Shown here one piece after another: positions 43,566 through 52,491 of a DNA stretch of 64,000 nt; within the stretch, counting starts at the first letter, position 1, and each line of letters opens with the position of its first letter. This DNA comes from an uncultured Dorea sp. (lineage in GTDB: Bacteria; Bacillota; Clostridia; Lachnospirales; Lachnospiraceae). Below the pieces are notes generated by a model. It was not told the DNA's origin and made no database searches. It saw nothing but the letters and a program-made list of their open reading frames with translations. The DNA is taken from the NCBI GenBank assembly GCA_910578495.1, contig CAJTRE010000008.1:1-64000 (forward strand). Direction: 5' to 3'. The position numbers were made by a program, and so were the translations under genes.

Positions 43566-44330
43566 TTAAAAGTGTCTTTTTCCCAAACTTTCTAATGACA
43601 CAAACTGAGTTCTATCATTACCTTTGCCATAGTCCGGATTTTTCGCATATACATCCAATCTATGATAATGTACCGGAACTTCCGTATCCGTTGTTCCGAT
43701 AAACTTGAAAAATGTGTCCATTACCAAATCCGGCTTTAAGTTCTCTTCACTACCGGCGGCCAAAAATAAATGAAGTTTATCATTATCTAAATCAGCTTCC
43801 ATTCGATAAATCAACGGTTTAATATTAATTTCACGCTCTTGTTTTTTTGATTTTTTCAAAACTATGATTTCATCTTGTGATAGGAAATCTTCAATTAATT
43901 TTTCGCAATCAGAATCTTTTGTAAATGCGTCCCCTATGCTTATCGTATCATACGCAGATTTTGCAGATTCTAAGAAACTCACCTCATATTCTGCCGCAGC
44001 TACGATCGTCATACCGCTGCATTTCTTATCATCAGGAATCTGAACAAAACTCACAATGTCGATTCCATCGACCATTACTGCATTTAATTGTCGAACTGCC
44101 TCTTCCGAACGAATCGGTTCTTTCAGTTCAATATCCAGATATTCTCCGTCGCTTGTCACTCCCACTCCAAGAGGCTGCGCAAAAGACATGATCATATGGG
44201 GACTGTATCCTCCGGTAAATGCAATTGGAATTTCCGCTCGTCTCATTGCTTTCTGGAAATAACGCATCACGTCCAAGTGTCCGATAAAACGCATAACGCC
44301 ATATTTTCGGAATTTAATTCTTGCTTTCAA
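43566..44330 (-). CDS. TIGR03936 family (DUF2344) radical SAM-associated protein
   Basis: The roughly 254-residue protein starts at TTG 44330: AAGGAGG lies eight bases before it and the N-terminus LKARIKFRKYGVMRFIGHLDVMRYFQ matches the family. It always accompanies a TIGR03960 radical SAM protein, here the gene upstream, which it overlaps by 17 bases. The biochemical role is unknown. Confidence 0.9.
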   Translation of the reverse strand: MKARIKFRKYGVMRFIGHLDVMRYFQKAMRRAEIPIAFTGGYSPHMIMSFAQPLGVGVTSDGEYLDIELKEPIRSEEAVRQLNAVMVDGIDIVSFVQIPDDKKCSGMTIVAAAEYEVSFLESAKSAYDTISIGDAFTKDSDCEKLIEDFLSQDEIIVLKKSKKQEREINIKPLIYRMEADLDNDKLHLFLAAGSEENLKPDLVMDTFFKFIGTTDTEVPVHYHRLDVYAKNPDYGKGNDRTQFVSLESLGKRHF

Positions 44331-46179
44331 TACAGACACCTCCTTCAAATACACCTGCGCCGCAGGCAGAACATTTTTGACGGCAGTTCGGCGTAACTTC
44401 TGCATTCATGGCACGTTCCCATTCTCTTCTTAAAAATGATTTTGTTACGCCAATATCAATAAAGTCCCATGGAAACAGCTCATCTGCTCTGCGTTCTCTT
44501 TCATTGTAAAATGCAATATCAAGTCTGGCATGTTCAAATGCAGCCAGCCATTTCCCATATGCAAACTGCTCACTCCATGCGTCATAAATACATCCCATAG
44601 AGTAAGCTTCTTCGATTACTTTGCCGACTCGTCGGTCGCCTCTTGCAAATACACCTTCCAGCACTGTTACTTCCGCATCGTGCCAGTTGTATTTCAGGCT
44701 CTTTTTATTCAGTTGTTCGTTAAAAGCATGTTTTACTATAGCCGCCCGGGAAATGTATTCTTCATTCGTATACATTTTCGCCCACTGAAATGGCGTAAAT
44801 GGTTTCGGAATAAAGAAAGACGTACTGGTCGTAATCTGACATTTTCCATTCCGCCGGTCCTTTGGAATTTGGTAGTACCTTTTGGAAACACTATTTGCAA
44901 GTTCCGGAATTGCGCGCATATCTTCTTCCGTTTCTGTTGGAAGGCCGAGCATAAAATAAAGCTTTACTTTATTCCAACCACCTTCAAATGCTTGTCCGGC
45001 TCCGGATAAAATGTCCTCCTCCGTAAGTCCTTTATTGATTACATTTCGCATACGCTGAGAACCAGCCTCCGGTGCAAACGTCAAGCTGCTCTTTTTAATA
45101 TCCTGCACTTTCTCCATAACATCCAGTGAAAATGCATCGATACGAAGAGACGGAAGGGAAATATTAATTCCTTTCCCATGAAACTTCTCAATCAAAAATG
45201 TAACCAGTTCTTTCAGCTCGCTATAATCACTGGAACTCAAAGAACTCAGAGAGATTTCCTCATGTCCTGTGTTCTTTAACATCTCATATGCATAGTGTTT
45301 CAGCCGCTCCACATTCCGCTCTCTTGTCGGTCGGTAAATCATGCCCGCCTGACAGAAACGACATCCACGAATACAGCCGCGCATGATTTCAAGTACACAG
45401 CGGTCCTGTGTTACTTTGATAAACGGAACAACCGGCGCTTCCGGATAATAAGTATCTGTCACATCCAGTACCATTTGTTTCTTGATTTTATTCGGGGCAG
45501 ATTCTGTAATCGGCTCAAAAGAAGCCAGCGTACCATCTTCATTGTATGTTGCCGCATAAAGAGATGGCACATAGATTCCTTCAATCTGCGCTGCTTTCTT
45601 TAAGTAGTCCTGTTTGGAACCACCACATTGCTTGTTCTCTTTATAGGCATCCAGAAGCTGGTCATAAACCGTCTCACCCTCGCCGATATAGAATAAATCA
45701 AAAAATTCTGCCAGCGGTTCCGGATTATAAGTACAAGGACCTCCGCCAATTACAATCGGATGTTCCTCCGTACGGTCACAAGAATGCAGTGGAATTTGAC
45801 TCAAATCTAATATCTGTAAAATGTTCGTATAACACATCTCATATTGGATAGTAATACCGAGAAAATCTAAGTCCTTAATCGGATCTTGAGATTCCAGAGC
45901 AAATAACGGAATCTTCTCTTCACGCATAATCTTATCTAAGTCAAGCCATGGAGAGTACACTCTCTCGCACCATACATCTTCCCTCCGGTTAAACATGTCA
46001 TAGAGAATCTGGATACCAAGGTGAGACATACCAATCTCATAGACGTCCGGAAAACACATAGCGAACCTAATATCTATCTTGGATTTATCCTTTATGACAG
46101 AGTTGACCTCATTTCCGATGTAGCGGGCAGGTTTCTCTATCTTCATTAATATATCATCTGTCAAAGCTAGTTTTCTCAT
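44314..46179 (-). CDS. TIGR03960 family B12-binding-domain radical SAM protein
   Basis: About 621 residues. An N-terminal domain that resembles B12-binding folds (FAMCFPDVYEIGMSHLGIQILYDM) precedes the radical SAM core with the cluster-binding Cys triad in RGCIRGCRFCQAGMIYRP near residue 275. The C-terminus is Cys-rich (CRQKCSACGAG). The ATG at 46179 has AGAAAGGA at good spacing; an upstream extension is hydrophobic and lies over the promoter. The substrate is unknown. Paired with the TIGR03936 gene. Confidence 0.93.
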   Translation of the reverse strand: MRKLALTDDILMKIEKPARYIGNEVNSVIKDKSKIDIRFAMCFPDVYEIGMSHLGIQILYDMFNRREDVWCERVYSPWLDLDKIMREEKIPLFALESQDPIKDLDFLGITIQYEMCYTNILQILDLSQIPLHSCDRTEEHPIVIGGGPCTYNPEPLAEFFDLFYIGEGETVYDQLLDAYKENKQCGGSKQDYLKKAAQIEGIYVPSLYAATYNEDGTLASFEPITESAPNKIKKQMVLDVTDTYYPEAPVVPFIKVTQDRCVLEIMRGCIRGCRFCQAGMIYRPTRERNVERLKHYAYEMLKNTGHEEISLSSLSSSDYSELKELVTFLIEKFHGKGINISLPSLRIDAFSLDVMEKVQDIKKSSLTFAPEAGSQRMRNVINKGLTEEDILSGAGQAFEGGWNKVKLYFMLGLPTETEEDMRAIPELANSVSKRYYQIPKDRRNGKCQITTSTSFFIPKPFTPFQWAKMYTNEEYISRAAIVKHAFNEQLNKKSLKYNWHDAEVTVLEGVFARGDRRVGKVIEEAYSMGCIYDAWSEQFAYGKWLAAFEHARLDIAFYNERERRADELFPWDFIDIGVTKSFLRREWERAMNAEVTPNCRQKCSACGAGVFEGGVCIESKN

Positions 46180-46218
46180 AGTTTTCCTTTCTACTAAGCC
46201 ACACAAAATACCAAAATA

Positions 46219-46247
46219 ATTATACTGGAAAAAGGCGGAAAATTCAA
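46219..46247 (-). promoter_or_regulatory. promoter of TIGR03960/TIGR03936 operon
   Basis: On the minus strand TTGAAT (46247-46242), a 17-bp spacer and TATAAT (46224-46219) lie 39 bp before the ATG. Confidence 0.75.
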
Positions 46248-46262
46248 TAAAAAAGAGAACTA

Positions 46263-47159
46263 TTATACACATTGAAACCGAATTGTAACTTTAAACCATC
46301 CCTGTTCCACTTCCACTTTAATTTCTCCACTCAATTTCTCAACAAACCCTTTAGCGATGGAAAGCCCAAGTCCTGTAGAATTCTTACTTCTGGCCTCATC
46401 TGCTTTATAGAAACGGTCAAAGATTCTGTTTACATCAATCTTTTCTACATCTGCCACATAGTTTTTAAATATGATTTCAGATGTCTCATTATTTTTACAG
46501 AGACAAATCTCAATTTCTTTATTGCCATGATCTAATCCATTTTTGATAATATTCTGCATAACACGACGAAGAGCAGAGGCATTTCCTTGAATGTAAACTG
46601 ACTCTTCTGTAATTTCAAGCTTAGGTATGATTCCCTGCTCTTTCCATTGATCATAATAGGAGAAGATTGTTTCTTTCAGTAAATGATTGATATTTATTCT
46701 GGAAAGCTGTACTTCATATGTTTCATTTTGCAGTTTAGTATAAGTAAATAATTCTTCCAGCATTTCTTTCAGACTTTCAATCCGTTCCTGAATAATGTGG
46801 ATATACCGCTTTTTATCCTCTTCATTTTCCGCCGATTCCAAAAGCTGAAAATATCCATCTAGTGAGGTGAGCGGCGTGCGGATGTCATGAGACAGATTCG
46901 TGTAAGTGTCTGCAATCATTCTCTCTTTACGAAGATAATTACTGTGCTCCTTTTTTCTTTGCTGTAAATGTTCGTTCAATAATTCTGTCAGTTCTTTTAT
47001 ACCACTAAGATTTATTTCTTTCGTAATCAGCATATTTGTTTCATGAGCTTGCAGGAAACGAAGCTGGCGGCAGATGTCTTTCACCTGCCGCTCATAGCCT
47101 GCCAATATCATAATCAGAATCAAAATAGTGATCGATAAACTTCCAATGACCAAATACAT
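46263..47159 (-). CDS. sensor histidine kinase (second ABC module)
   Basis: The 298-residue kinase has a single N-terminal membrane helix (about 2-20), a coiled linker and the phospho-acceptor His91 in LSHDIRTPLTSLDGYF. The N-box (NIIKNGLDHGN) and ATP-lid (STGLGLSIAKGF) are present. It has no extracellular sensor domain, so it may sense through the permease encoded directly upstream. GAGGG precedes the ATG. Confidence 0.92.
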   Translation of the reverse strand: MYLVIGSLSITILILIMILAGYERQVKDICRQLRFLQAHETNMLITKEINLSGIKELTELLNEHLQQRKKEHSNYLRKERMIADTYTNLSHDIRTPLTSLDGYFQLLESAENEEDKKRYIHIIQERIESLKEMLEELFTYTKLQNETYEVQLSRININHLLKETIFSYYDQWKEQGIIPKLEITEESVYIQGNASALRRVMQNIIKNGLDHGNKEIEICLCKNNETSEIIFKNYVADVEKIDVNRIFDRFYKADEARSKNSTGLGLSIAKGFVEKLSGEIKVEVEQGWFKVTIRFQCV

Positions 47160-47160
47160 A

Positions 47161-48012
47161 TTATATGTCCCTCTTTTTAAATACCGAACTGCAAAATGTC
47201 AGCATTACGAAAATAAATATTGCACTTACTGCCGCAGACACTCCTGCTGATTTTTCTGTTATCTTCATAGGCAGCATCGAGATTCTGCCCGTCACCGTAT
47301 ACTTCATAAGTTGAAAGTTTTTCATTCCTGTATTTGCAATGAACTTGTCTAAATAACCATACAAAATCATCATCATATTCATACAAAGACAAACTGCAAA
47401 TGTCATACTGATTACGTTGCTTCGAAGCACAATCGCTGCGCACATAATCACCATTAATAATGCAAAGTGAAGCAAGACTTGCATTCCAGCGTATTTTAAT
47501 AACAAATCCATTTCGCCCCAGATAATTTTTCCAAAACAAAAGCCATTACTAATCGCCTGCGTGACTGCTAAAAGCAGGAATGTCAAAACCGTATATACAA
47601 ACAAAGAAATAGCTTTGGCAAATACAAACCCTGCCCGGTTTTCCACCTGTCCGGCTATATTTTTCACATATCCGCTTGTCAGATCTGCAGTAGAATAAAG
47701 GACAGTGAAAATCACCATGAAAAGCGCAACAAATTTTCCTTTTAGATTGGCGTAAAATAAATCAAACACCGATACATCTTCTCCTGGTTTTGTCGGAGCC
47801 GTTACAGTCATTCCTAGATTTGGGATTTCTTCCTCCTGTAAGCCCATGGCATACTCATATGTCTCCTGTTTTTCTTCCATAGTGTATTCCTTCATTTCCG
47901 TTGCGGTAGCGGTGGTTGTAAAGAGAATTGCACCAAAAAGGATTATCCATATTACATATAAACTTTTTGTTTTAAACATCCGGAACATTTCCATTCGGAT
48001 CATATTAAGCAT
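47161..48012 (-). CDS. ABC-2 type permease (bacitracin/lantibiotic-immunity-like)
   Basis: About 283 residues with six hydrophobic segments; the first helix (SLYVIWIILFGAILFTTTATA) is followed by an extracytoplasmic loop of about 60 residues. Topology fits BcrB/LanE-type permeases of ABC exporters. GGGAGG eight bases before the ATG at 48012 selects this start over an upstream GTG. It overlaps the end of the ATPase gene and is followed by the kinase gene. Confidence 0.87.
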   Translation of the reverse strand: MLNMIRMEMFRMFKTKSLYVIWIILFGAILFTTTATATEMKEYTMEEKQETYEYAMGLQEEEIPNLGMTVTAPTKPGEDVSVFDLFYANLKGKFVALFMVIFTVLYSTADLTSGYVKNIAGQVENRAGFVFAKAISLFVYTVLTFLLLAVTQAISNGFCFGKIIWGEMDLLLKYAGMQVLLHFALLMVIMCAAIVLRSNVISMTFAVCLCMNMMMILYGYLDKFIANTGMKNFQLMKYTVTGRISMLPMKITEKSAGVSAAVSAIFIFVMLTFCSSVFKKRDI

Positions 48013-48922
48013 GATGAGCACCTCCCGTCAGATTTAAGAAATAATTTTCAAGTTCTTCGCTTGTAATACTGATACTTTTCACGAGTATTCCGGCTTTTGA
48101 GAGTTCCATATTCACATCGGCGCTCTCATTTAACCGTTCATAAATCTGTATCGTATTCTTATCTGTTACCTGATAGTCGGTAAATCCCATAGTATCCAAA
48201 ACAGGAACTGCCTGTTTCGGATGATCCAGTACAATTTCCATGCGTTCCGAACAGCGCTGCATTAGTTCTTCACGAGTCAGTTCCTGAATCAGACTTCCAT
48301 TATGGATAATACCATAATGTGTAGCAATTTTAGATAACTCTTCCAGAATATGACTGGATATAATAATCGTCATATTCTCCTCTTCTTGCAGCGTTAAAAA
48401 CATATCTCGGATTTCCGCAATTCCCTGTGGATCAAGGCCGTTAATCGGCTCATCTAATACAAGTAAGTCTGGATCGCCTACGAGGGCAAGTCCAATACCT
48501 AGACGCTGTTTCATACCAAGAGAAAAATGTTTTGTTTTTTTCTTCCCAACATTGGAAAGTCCCACAATTCGTAAAATATGTTTCATATAGTTCGGATCAT
48601 TAATTCCAAATAATTTACATTTAATCGCCAGATTATCATAAGCCGTCATATTGCCATATAATCCCGGCGTTTCAATGAGACAGCTGATACGGGAACGGAT
48701 GGCGTTCAGCTCCGCGCCCCGGCAGCCAAATAGTTCAATATCTCCGTAGCTCGGTTTAGATAATCCGCTGATCATCTTTAAAAATGTTGTTTTTCCTGCG
48801 CCATTTCTCCCGATAAATCCATAAATAACGCCTTTTTTCACATGTAGATTCACGTGATTTACTGCTTTGTGATGTCCAAATTGTTTTGTCAGACCATTTG
48901 TACAAAGTAAATATTCACTCAT
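48005..48922 (-). CDS. ABC transporter ATP-binding protein, BcrA/LanF-like
   Basis: A 305-residue ATPase with Walker A GRNGAGKT at 38-45, the signature FSLGMKQRLGIG and Walker B LLVLDEPINGLD. A C-terminal domain of about 85 residues follows the ATPase core, as in bacitracin/lantibiotic-type ABC proteins. AAGGAG favours the ATG at 48922 over a longer frame. It lies downstream of phased repeats next to its promoter. Confidence 0.94.
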   Translation of the reverse strand: MSEYLLCTNGLTKQFGHHKAVNHVNLHVKKGVIYGFIGRNGAGKTTFLKMISGLSKPSYGDIELFGCRGAELNAIRSRISCLIETPGLYGNMTAYDNLAIKCKLFGINDPNYMKHILRIVGLSNVGKKKTKHFSLGMKQRLGIGLALVGDPDLLVLDEPINGLDPQGIAEIRDMFLTLQEEENMTIIISSHILEELSKIATHYGIIHNGSLIQELTREELMQRCSERMEIVLDHPKQAVPVLDTMGFTDYQVTDKNTIQIYERLNESADVNMELSKAGILVKSISITSEELENYFLNLTGGAHHA

Positions 48923-48952
48923 TTTTGTCACTCCTTTTTTTAAGTTGTTTTC

Positions 48953-48988
48953 ATTGTACAAATAAAGCCCTAATAAATCGCAAATAAA
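48953..48988 (-). promoter_or_regulatory. phased TTTATT repeats and promoter of ABC genes
   Basis: On the minus strand three TTTATT copies lie at 48988-48983, 48977-48972 and 48966-48961, exactly 11 bp apart. Two bases later comes TACAAT (48958-48953) as a -10. The layout suits tandem binding of an OmpR-family regulator upstream of the polymerase. Confidence 0.6.
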
Positions 48989-49008
48989 AAGTAAAAAAAG
49001 AGTAAAGT

Positions 49009-49698
49009 TTACGGATGTAATCTGTAACCGATTCCCCAGACGGTTTCTATGTACTCATGGTCTGTCACTGTCTTTATTTTTTTGCGGATATTACTGATAT
49101 GTACGTCTAATGTTTTGGTTTCACCAATGTACGGCTCTTCCCATGCGTATTCAAAGATTTCTTCTTTACTGAATACCTTTTTCGGATGCTTGAGAAGAAG
49201 CTCTAAGATGGCAAATTCCTGTTTTGTAATTCTTGGAAGCTCCTTGTCTTTAATTTTTACTGAGAAATGCTCTTTGTCAAGAGTTAATTCCTGATAGGAT
49301 AACTGTTCTTCTCTATTGACAATATGACTTGATAATTCCTCTGACCTTCGTATCTGTACTTCCACGCGGGCAAGGACTTCTTTAATATCAAAGGGTTTTG
49401 TCACATAGTCGTCCGCACCGTTTCTCAAAAATTCTACCTTGTCATCAATGGTATCTTTAGCTGTCAATATAATGACCGGTGTATTTCCCTTGCCCCGAAT
49501 ATCCTTTAACACATCTTCTCCTGGAATACCTGGAAGCATTAGATCTAAAAGAACCACCGAATAGGTGTCTTGAGACAACAGAAGTCTTGCCTCGGTGCCT
49601 GAAAATGCCTGGATACATCTATAATTTTCTTTTTCAAGCGCTTCTTTCAATAAGCCGTTAATGTTCATATCATCTTCTACAATTAGTATTTTATTCAT
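49009..49698 (-). CDS. OmpR-family response regulator (second ABC module)
   Basis: The 229-residue regulator has the phospho-acceptor Asp52 (VVLLDLMLPG), acidic pair EDD near residue 8-10, the switch Lys in DYVTKPFD and a C-terminal winged helix (TLDVHISNIRKKI, TVWGIGYRL). Its start overlaps the stop of the DHFR-like gene (ATGA). It is the likely controller of the ABC genes downstream. Confidence 0.94.
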   Translation of the reverse strand: MNKILIVEDDMNINGLLKEALEKENYRCIQAFSGTEARLLLSQDTYSVVLLDLMLPGIPGEDVLKDIRGKGNTPVIILTAKDTIDDKVEFLRNGADDYVTKPFDIKEVLARVEVQIRRSEELSSHIVNREEQLSYQELTLDKEHFSVKIKDKELPRITKQEFAILELLLKHPKKVFSKEEIFEYAWEEPYIGETKTLDVHISNIRKKIKTVTDHEYIETVWGIGYRLHP

Positions 49699-50276
49699 GG
49701 TGTTTTTACCTCAATCAAATTCCCATCGAAATCATACTTGTCCTTGAGTCTTCGTTCATATACCAAATCCGTAATCCCATTATACACTTGAGTTTTCACT
49801 AATCTCAATTTGATTTCTTTTTGCACTTCACCAAACAGCCGAATCCCCGAACCAAGAAGTGTTGGAATTACAGATATATAATACTGGTCTATCAAATCTT
49901 CCCCTGCCAATTGTTGTACCAAATGTGCTCCCCCGCAGATCCAAATATCTTTTCCGTACTCTTTACTCAGTCTCTTCACTAAACTGACCGGATTGTCGTC
50001 TGTAAACATTATTCCCTCTACGGACTTTAATTTTCTGTGTGTCATAACATAAGTTTTAAAGTCACGATACACCCATTCTTCTGGTGAAAGTTCTGTGATG
50101 ATCTGATGGTATGTGTGATACCCCATCACAACTGTATCAATTTCTTTTACAAATTCTGAATAAGAATCTATATCCTCACTGTCCTCACCATGTCCATGTA
50201 ACCAATCAACACCACCATGGCTGTCCGCGATATAACCGTCAAGGCTCATTGCAATAAATAATTTGATTTTTCTCAA
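49695..50276 (-). CDS. dihydrofolate reductase family protein (RibD C-terminal-like)
   Basis: About 193 residues. The N-terminus KIKLFIAMSLDGYIADSHGGVDWL is the signature of the RibD-C/DHFR-like family; TVVMGYHTY and IWICGGAHLVQQL are the NADPH-binding segments. The substrate is unknown and it is not classical FolA. The TTG at 50276 is chosen because AAGGAG lies seven bases upstream. It is 38 bp downstream of the YolD gene. Confidence 0.88.
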   Translation of the reverse strand: MRKIKLFIAMSLDGYIADSHGGVDWLHGHGEDSEDIDSYSEFVKEIDTVVMGYHTYHQIITELSPEEWVYRDFKTYVMTHRKLKSVEGIMFTDDNPVSLVKRLSKEYGKDIWICGGAHLVQQLAGEDLIDQYYISVIPTLLGSGIRLFGEVQKEIKLRLVKTQVYNGITDLVYERRLKDKYDFDGNLIEVKTP

Positions 50277-50314
50277 GCTGACACTCCTTATCTTTAAATT
50301 TAAGTACCATTGTA

Positions 50315-50764
50315 TCATACTTTTTGTTCTATAGCCAATACATCATCAATTTGTATCCTTGTTCCATCTTCCAGCACAATCTCGTTCTCATACTCATCAA
50401 TTTTCTTCACCTTTCCGGTTACAGTCACATACATTCCACCGTTTTTTTGCACATCCGGAAGAAAATATGTGAATGAAACTTCCGGCATTTTTTTCACATG
50501 CTTCCGTAATTCCTGTAATTGTTTATCCAACACCGACTGAAGGCTTTCATCCAGTTCTATCTTCGTATCAGTTAGTCTCGCTGTCTCTCTTATGGCAGCT
50601 CCATGTCCGGTCAGAGCTGCGAACGGTGCAAACTGAGCTGCCCGGTCTGCTATTGACATAGGCGGATGCTTTCTGGATACAGGATGAGAGAGATTCAGCA
50701 TATCCGCATATTTCTTTTGAACTTCCGCTTCCATTCCGGTGTTAAACAAAGATTTATGAATCAT
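50315..50764 (-). CDS. YolD-like protein
   Basis: The 149-residue protein shows the YolD signature MSIADRAAQFAPFAALTGHGAAI and a C-terminal beta-rich part (GKVKKIDEYENEIVLEDGTRIQIDDVLAI). YolD-like genes are commonly adjacent to UvrX/YqjW-type Y-family polymerases, as here, and are thought to assist them. AGAGGT precedes the ATG. Confidence 0.92.
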   Translation of the reverse strand: MIHKSLFNTGMEAEVQKKYADMLNLSHPVSRKHPPMSIADRAAQFAPFAALTGHGAAIRETARLTDTKIELDESLQSVLDKQLQELRKHVKKMPEVSFTYFLPDVQKNGGMYVTVTGKVKKIDEYENEIVLEDGTRIQIDDVLAIEQKV

Positions 50765-50814
50765 TTTATACCTCTTCTTTCCTACAAACTTCTTATTCTA
50801 TATCTGGTGTTTGC

Positions 50815-52338
50815 TTATGCCCGGTGTCCGCCGATCTGATTGTTCCGGTCTTTTGCTGTGGCGCCATCTTCCAGGTTGGTTCCTTTTAGGATTGCATTTT
50901 TCCCAAACCGTTTTTTAATGTCTAACATAGTTTCCTGCAATTTACGTTCTCGTTCCCGGTTCTTCTTTTCTATCTCCTGCTCCTTTGAAACAGCGCCATA
51001 ATCGGTGAAAAGATTCATCTGTTCAAACTTCTGCTCTTTCTGAACGGTACGCTCATCTTCTACATGGTTTGCGCTTATGGTTATTCTGCGGACGAGCAGT
51101 TTAGGATTTACAATCTTATCATATAAGTCCAACACTGCTTTCAACATAGATCTGGTAGAAGATGTAGCCTCCGCAAGATTTACAGTACCGTTAGAATGTT
51201 TGGGAATCTTTCTTCCGTAGCGGTCTACAACCACCTCTCCCTCATACGAGCCGTTGCTGCCTGTGAGATTTTCAATGTCATATCCCACCGTTAAGGTAAG
51301 TTGTGCCGTTACCAGATGCTTGTCTACTAAGTCAAGCGCCAGAAGTTCGGTCATTTCTCTTACAATCAGCTTTGCTTTTGAGGACGTATAGGGACAATGC
51401 AGTACCTGGCTTGAGACGATACTGTTGTGTTCCGGTTTATAGGCTTTAATATCTGCAATCGTGCAAGGCTCCCACCCCCATGCATGGTCGATAAGAAGTT
51501 CTGCATTTACTCCAAATAACTTATAGAGCAAATCTTCATTGTAAAATTCACCATGTTTTCCTATGGAGCATCGGGCGACATCCCCCATCGTATACATACC
51601 GTATTCTGCCAGCTTTCTGGCATATCCTCGTCCTATACGCCAAAAATCAGTAATTGGCTGATGCGCCCACAAAATTCTTCTGTAAGATTTTTCGGTTAAT
51701 TTAGCAATGCGTACACCGTTTTTGTCTGGTGGAATATGTTTTGCCACAATATCCATGGCAACTTTACAAAGATATAGATTCTCCCCAATCCCTGCTGTTG
51801 CCGTAATCCCAACCGTCTCGTATATGTCCCGCATAATTTTTCCAGCCAGTTCTCTTGCAGATAGTTGATAAGTGTTCAGATAATGTGTTACATCCATGAA
51901 AATCTCATCAATGGAATAAACGTGCATATCTTCCGGCGCCACGTATTTCAGATAAATGTTGTAAATTCTTGTACTATATTCAATATAATGCGCCATCCTG
52001 GGCGGAGCAACCAAATAATCCACTGCTAAATCAGGATACTGTTTTAATTCATTATTATCATAAGAAGAACCGGAAAACTCCCCCTTCGGAATGTGCACCC
52101 GCCTCTCGGCGTTTACTTCTTTTACCCGTCTGACTACTTCAAACAGCCTGGCTCTTCCGGAAATTCCATAAGCTTTCAAAGAAGGAGAAACTGCCAGACA
52201 GATTGTTTTCGTTGTCCGGCTTTCATCCGCCACTACAAGATTCGTAGTCATAGGATCTAAGCCGCGTTCCATGCACTCCACAGAGGCATAGAAAGATTTT
52301 AAATCAATTGCAATATAGGTACGCTCTTTTGCTGTCAT
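50815..52338 (-). CDS. Y-family DNA polymerase (UvrX/UmuC-like)
   Basis: A translesion polymerase of 507 residues. The catalytic motif YIAIDLKSFYASVECMERGLDP contains Asp12, and VYSIDEIFMD gives the second Asp-Glu pair. A little-finger domain (about 270-420) and a charged C-terminal tail (KKNRERERKLQ) follow; a QxxLF-like clamp-binding motif is possible in KFEQMNLFTD. Together with YolD it forms an SOS-type module. AAAGGAGG precedes the ATG. The upstream region is shared with the divergent ogt, where LexA-like boxes lie. Confidence 0.93.
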   Translation of the reverse strand: MTAKERTYIAIDLKSFYASVECMERGLDPMTTNLVVADESRTTKTICLAVSPSLKAYGISGRARLFEVVRRVKEVNAERRVHIPKGEFSGSSYDNNELKQYPDLAVDYLVAPPRMAHYIEYSTRIYNIYLKYVAPEDMHVYSIDEIFMDVTHYLNTYQLSARELAGKIMRDIYETVGITATAGIGENLYLCKVAMDIVAKHIPPDKNGVRIAKLTEKSYRRILWAHQPITDFWRIGRGYARKLAEYGMYTMGDVARCSIGKHGEFYNEDLLYKLFGVNAELLIDHAWGWEPCTIADIKAYKPEHNSIVSSQVLHCPYTSSKAKLIVREMTELLALDLVDKHLVTAQLTLTVGYDIENLTGSNGSYEGEVVVDRYGRKIPKHSNGTVNLAEATSSTRSMLKAVLDLYDKIVNPKLLVRRITISANHVEDERTVQKEQKFEQMNLFTDYGAVSKEQEIEKKNRERERKLQETMLDIKKRFGKNAILKGTNLEDGATAKDRNNQIGGHRA

Positions 52339-52388
52339 TTGAACTATCCTTCCTCCTTTGAAAAACCATACTTAACTTGACAATTATA

Positions 52389-52430
52389 GTAACTATTCAG
52401 CCATAATAACTCGAGCTTCGACAGTTATAC
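52389..52430 (-). repeat. 42-nt structured repeat, copy 2
   Basis: On the minus strand it reads GTATAACTG...GAATAGTTAC and matches 6079-6120 at 37 of 42 positions. It can fold as ATAAC-TG-TCGA-AGC-TCGA-GTTAT. It lies 51 bp before the polymerase start, in the same direction as that gene, and directly adjoins a TATAAT (52388-52383). Confidence 0.7.
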
Positions 52431-52440
52431 AAGATTCTTA

Positions 52441-52469
52441 TTGACAGAACCTATGTTCTTGTTTATAAT
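52441..52469 (+). promoter_or_regulatory. consensus promoter of ogt with LexA box in spacer
   Basis: TTGACA (52441-52446), a 17-bp spacer and TATAAT (52464-52469) match the sigma-A consensus exactly. GAAC-CTAT-GTTC fills 52447-52458 inside the spacer. Confidence 0.9.
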
Positions 52470-52491
52470 GATTATATCAAAACTAATGTTC
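52447..52491. promoter_or_regulatory. two LexA boxes at ogt
   Basis: GAAC-CTAT-GTTC (52447-52458) is a perfect GAAC-N4-GTTC palindrome. AAAC-TAAT-GTTC (52480-52491), followed by G, is a second, one-mismatch box. Their centres are 33 bp apart, and they flank the -10. Confidence 0.8.
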
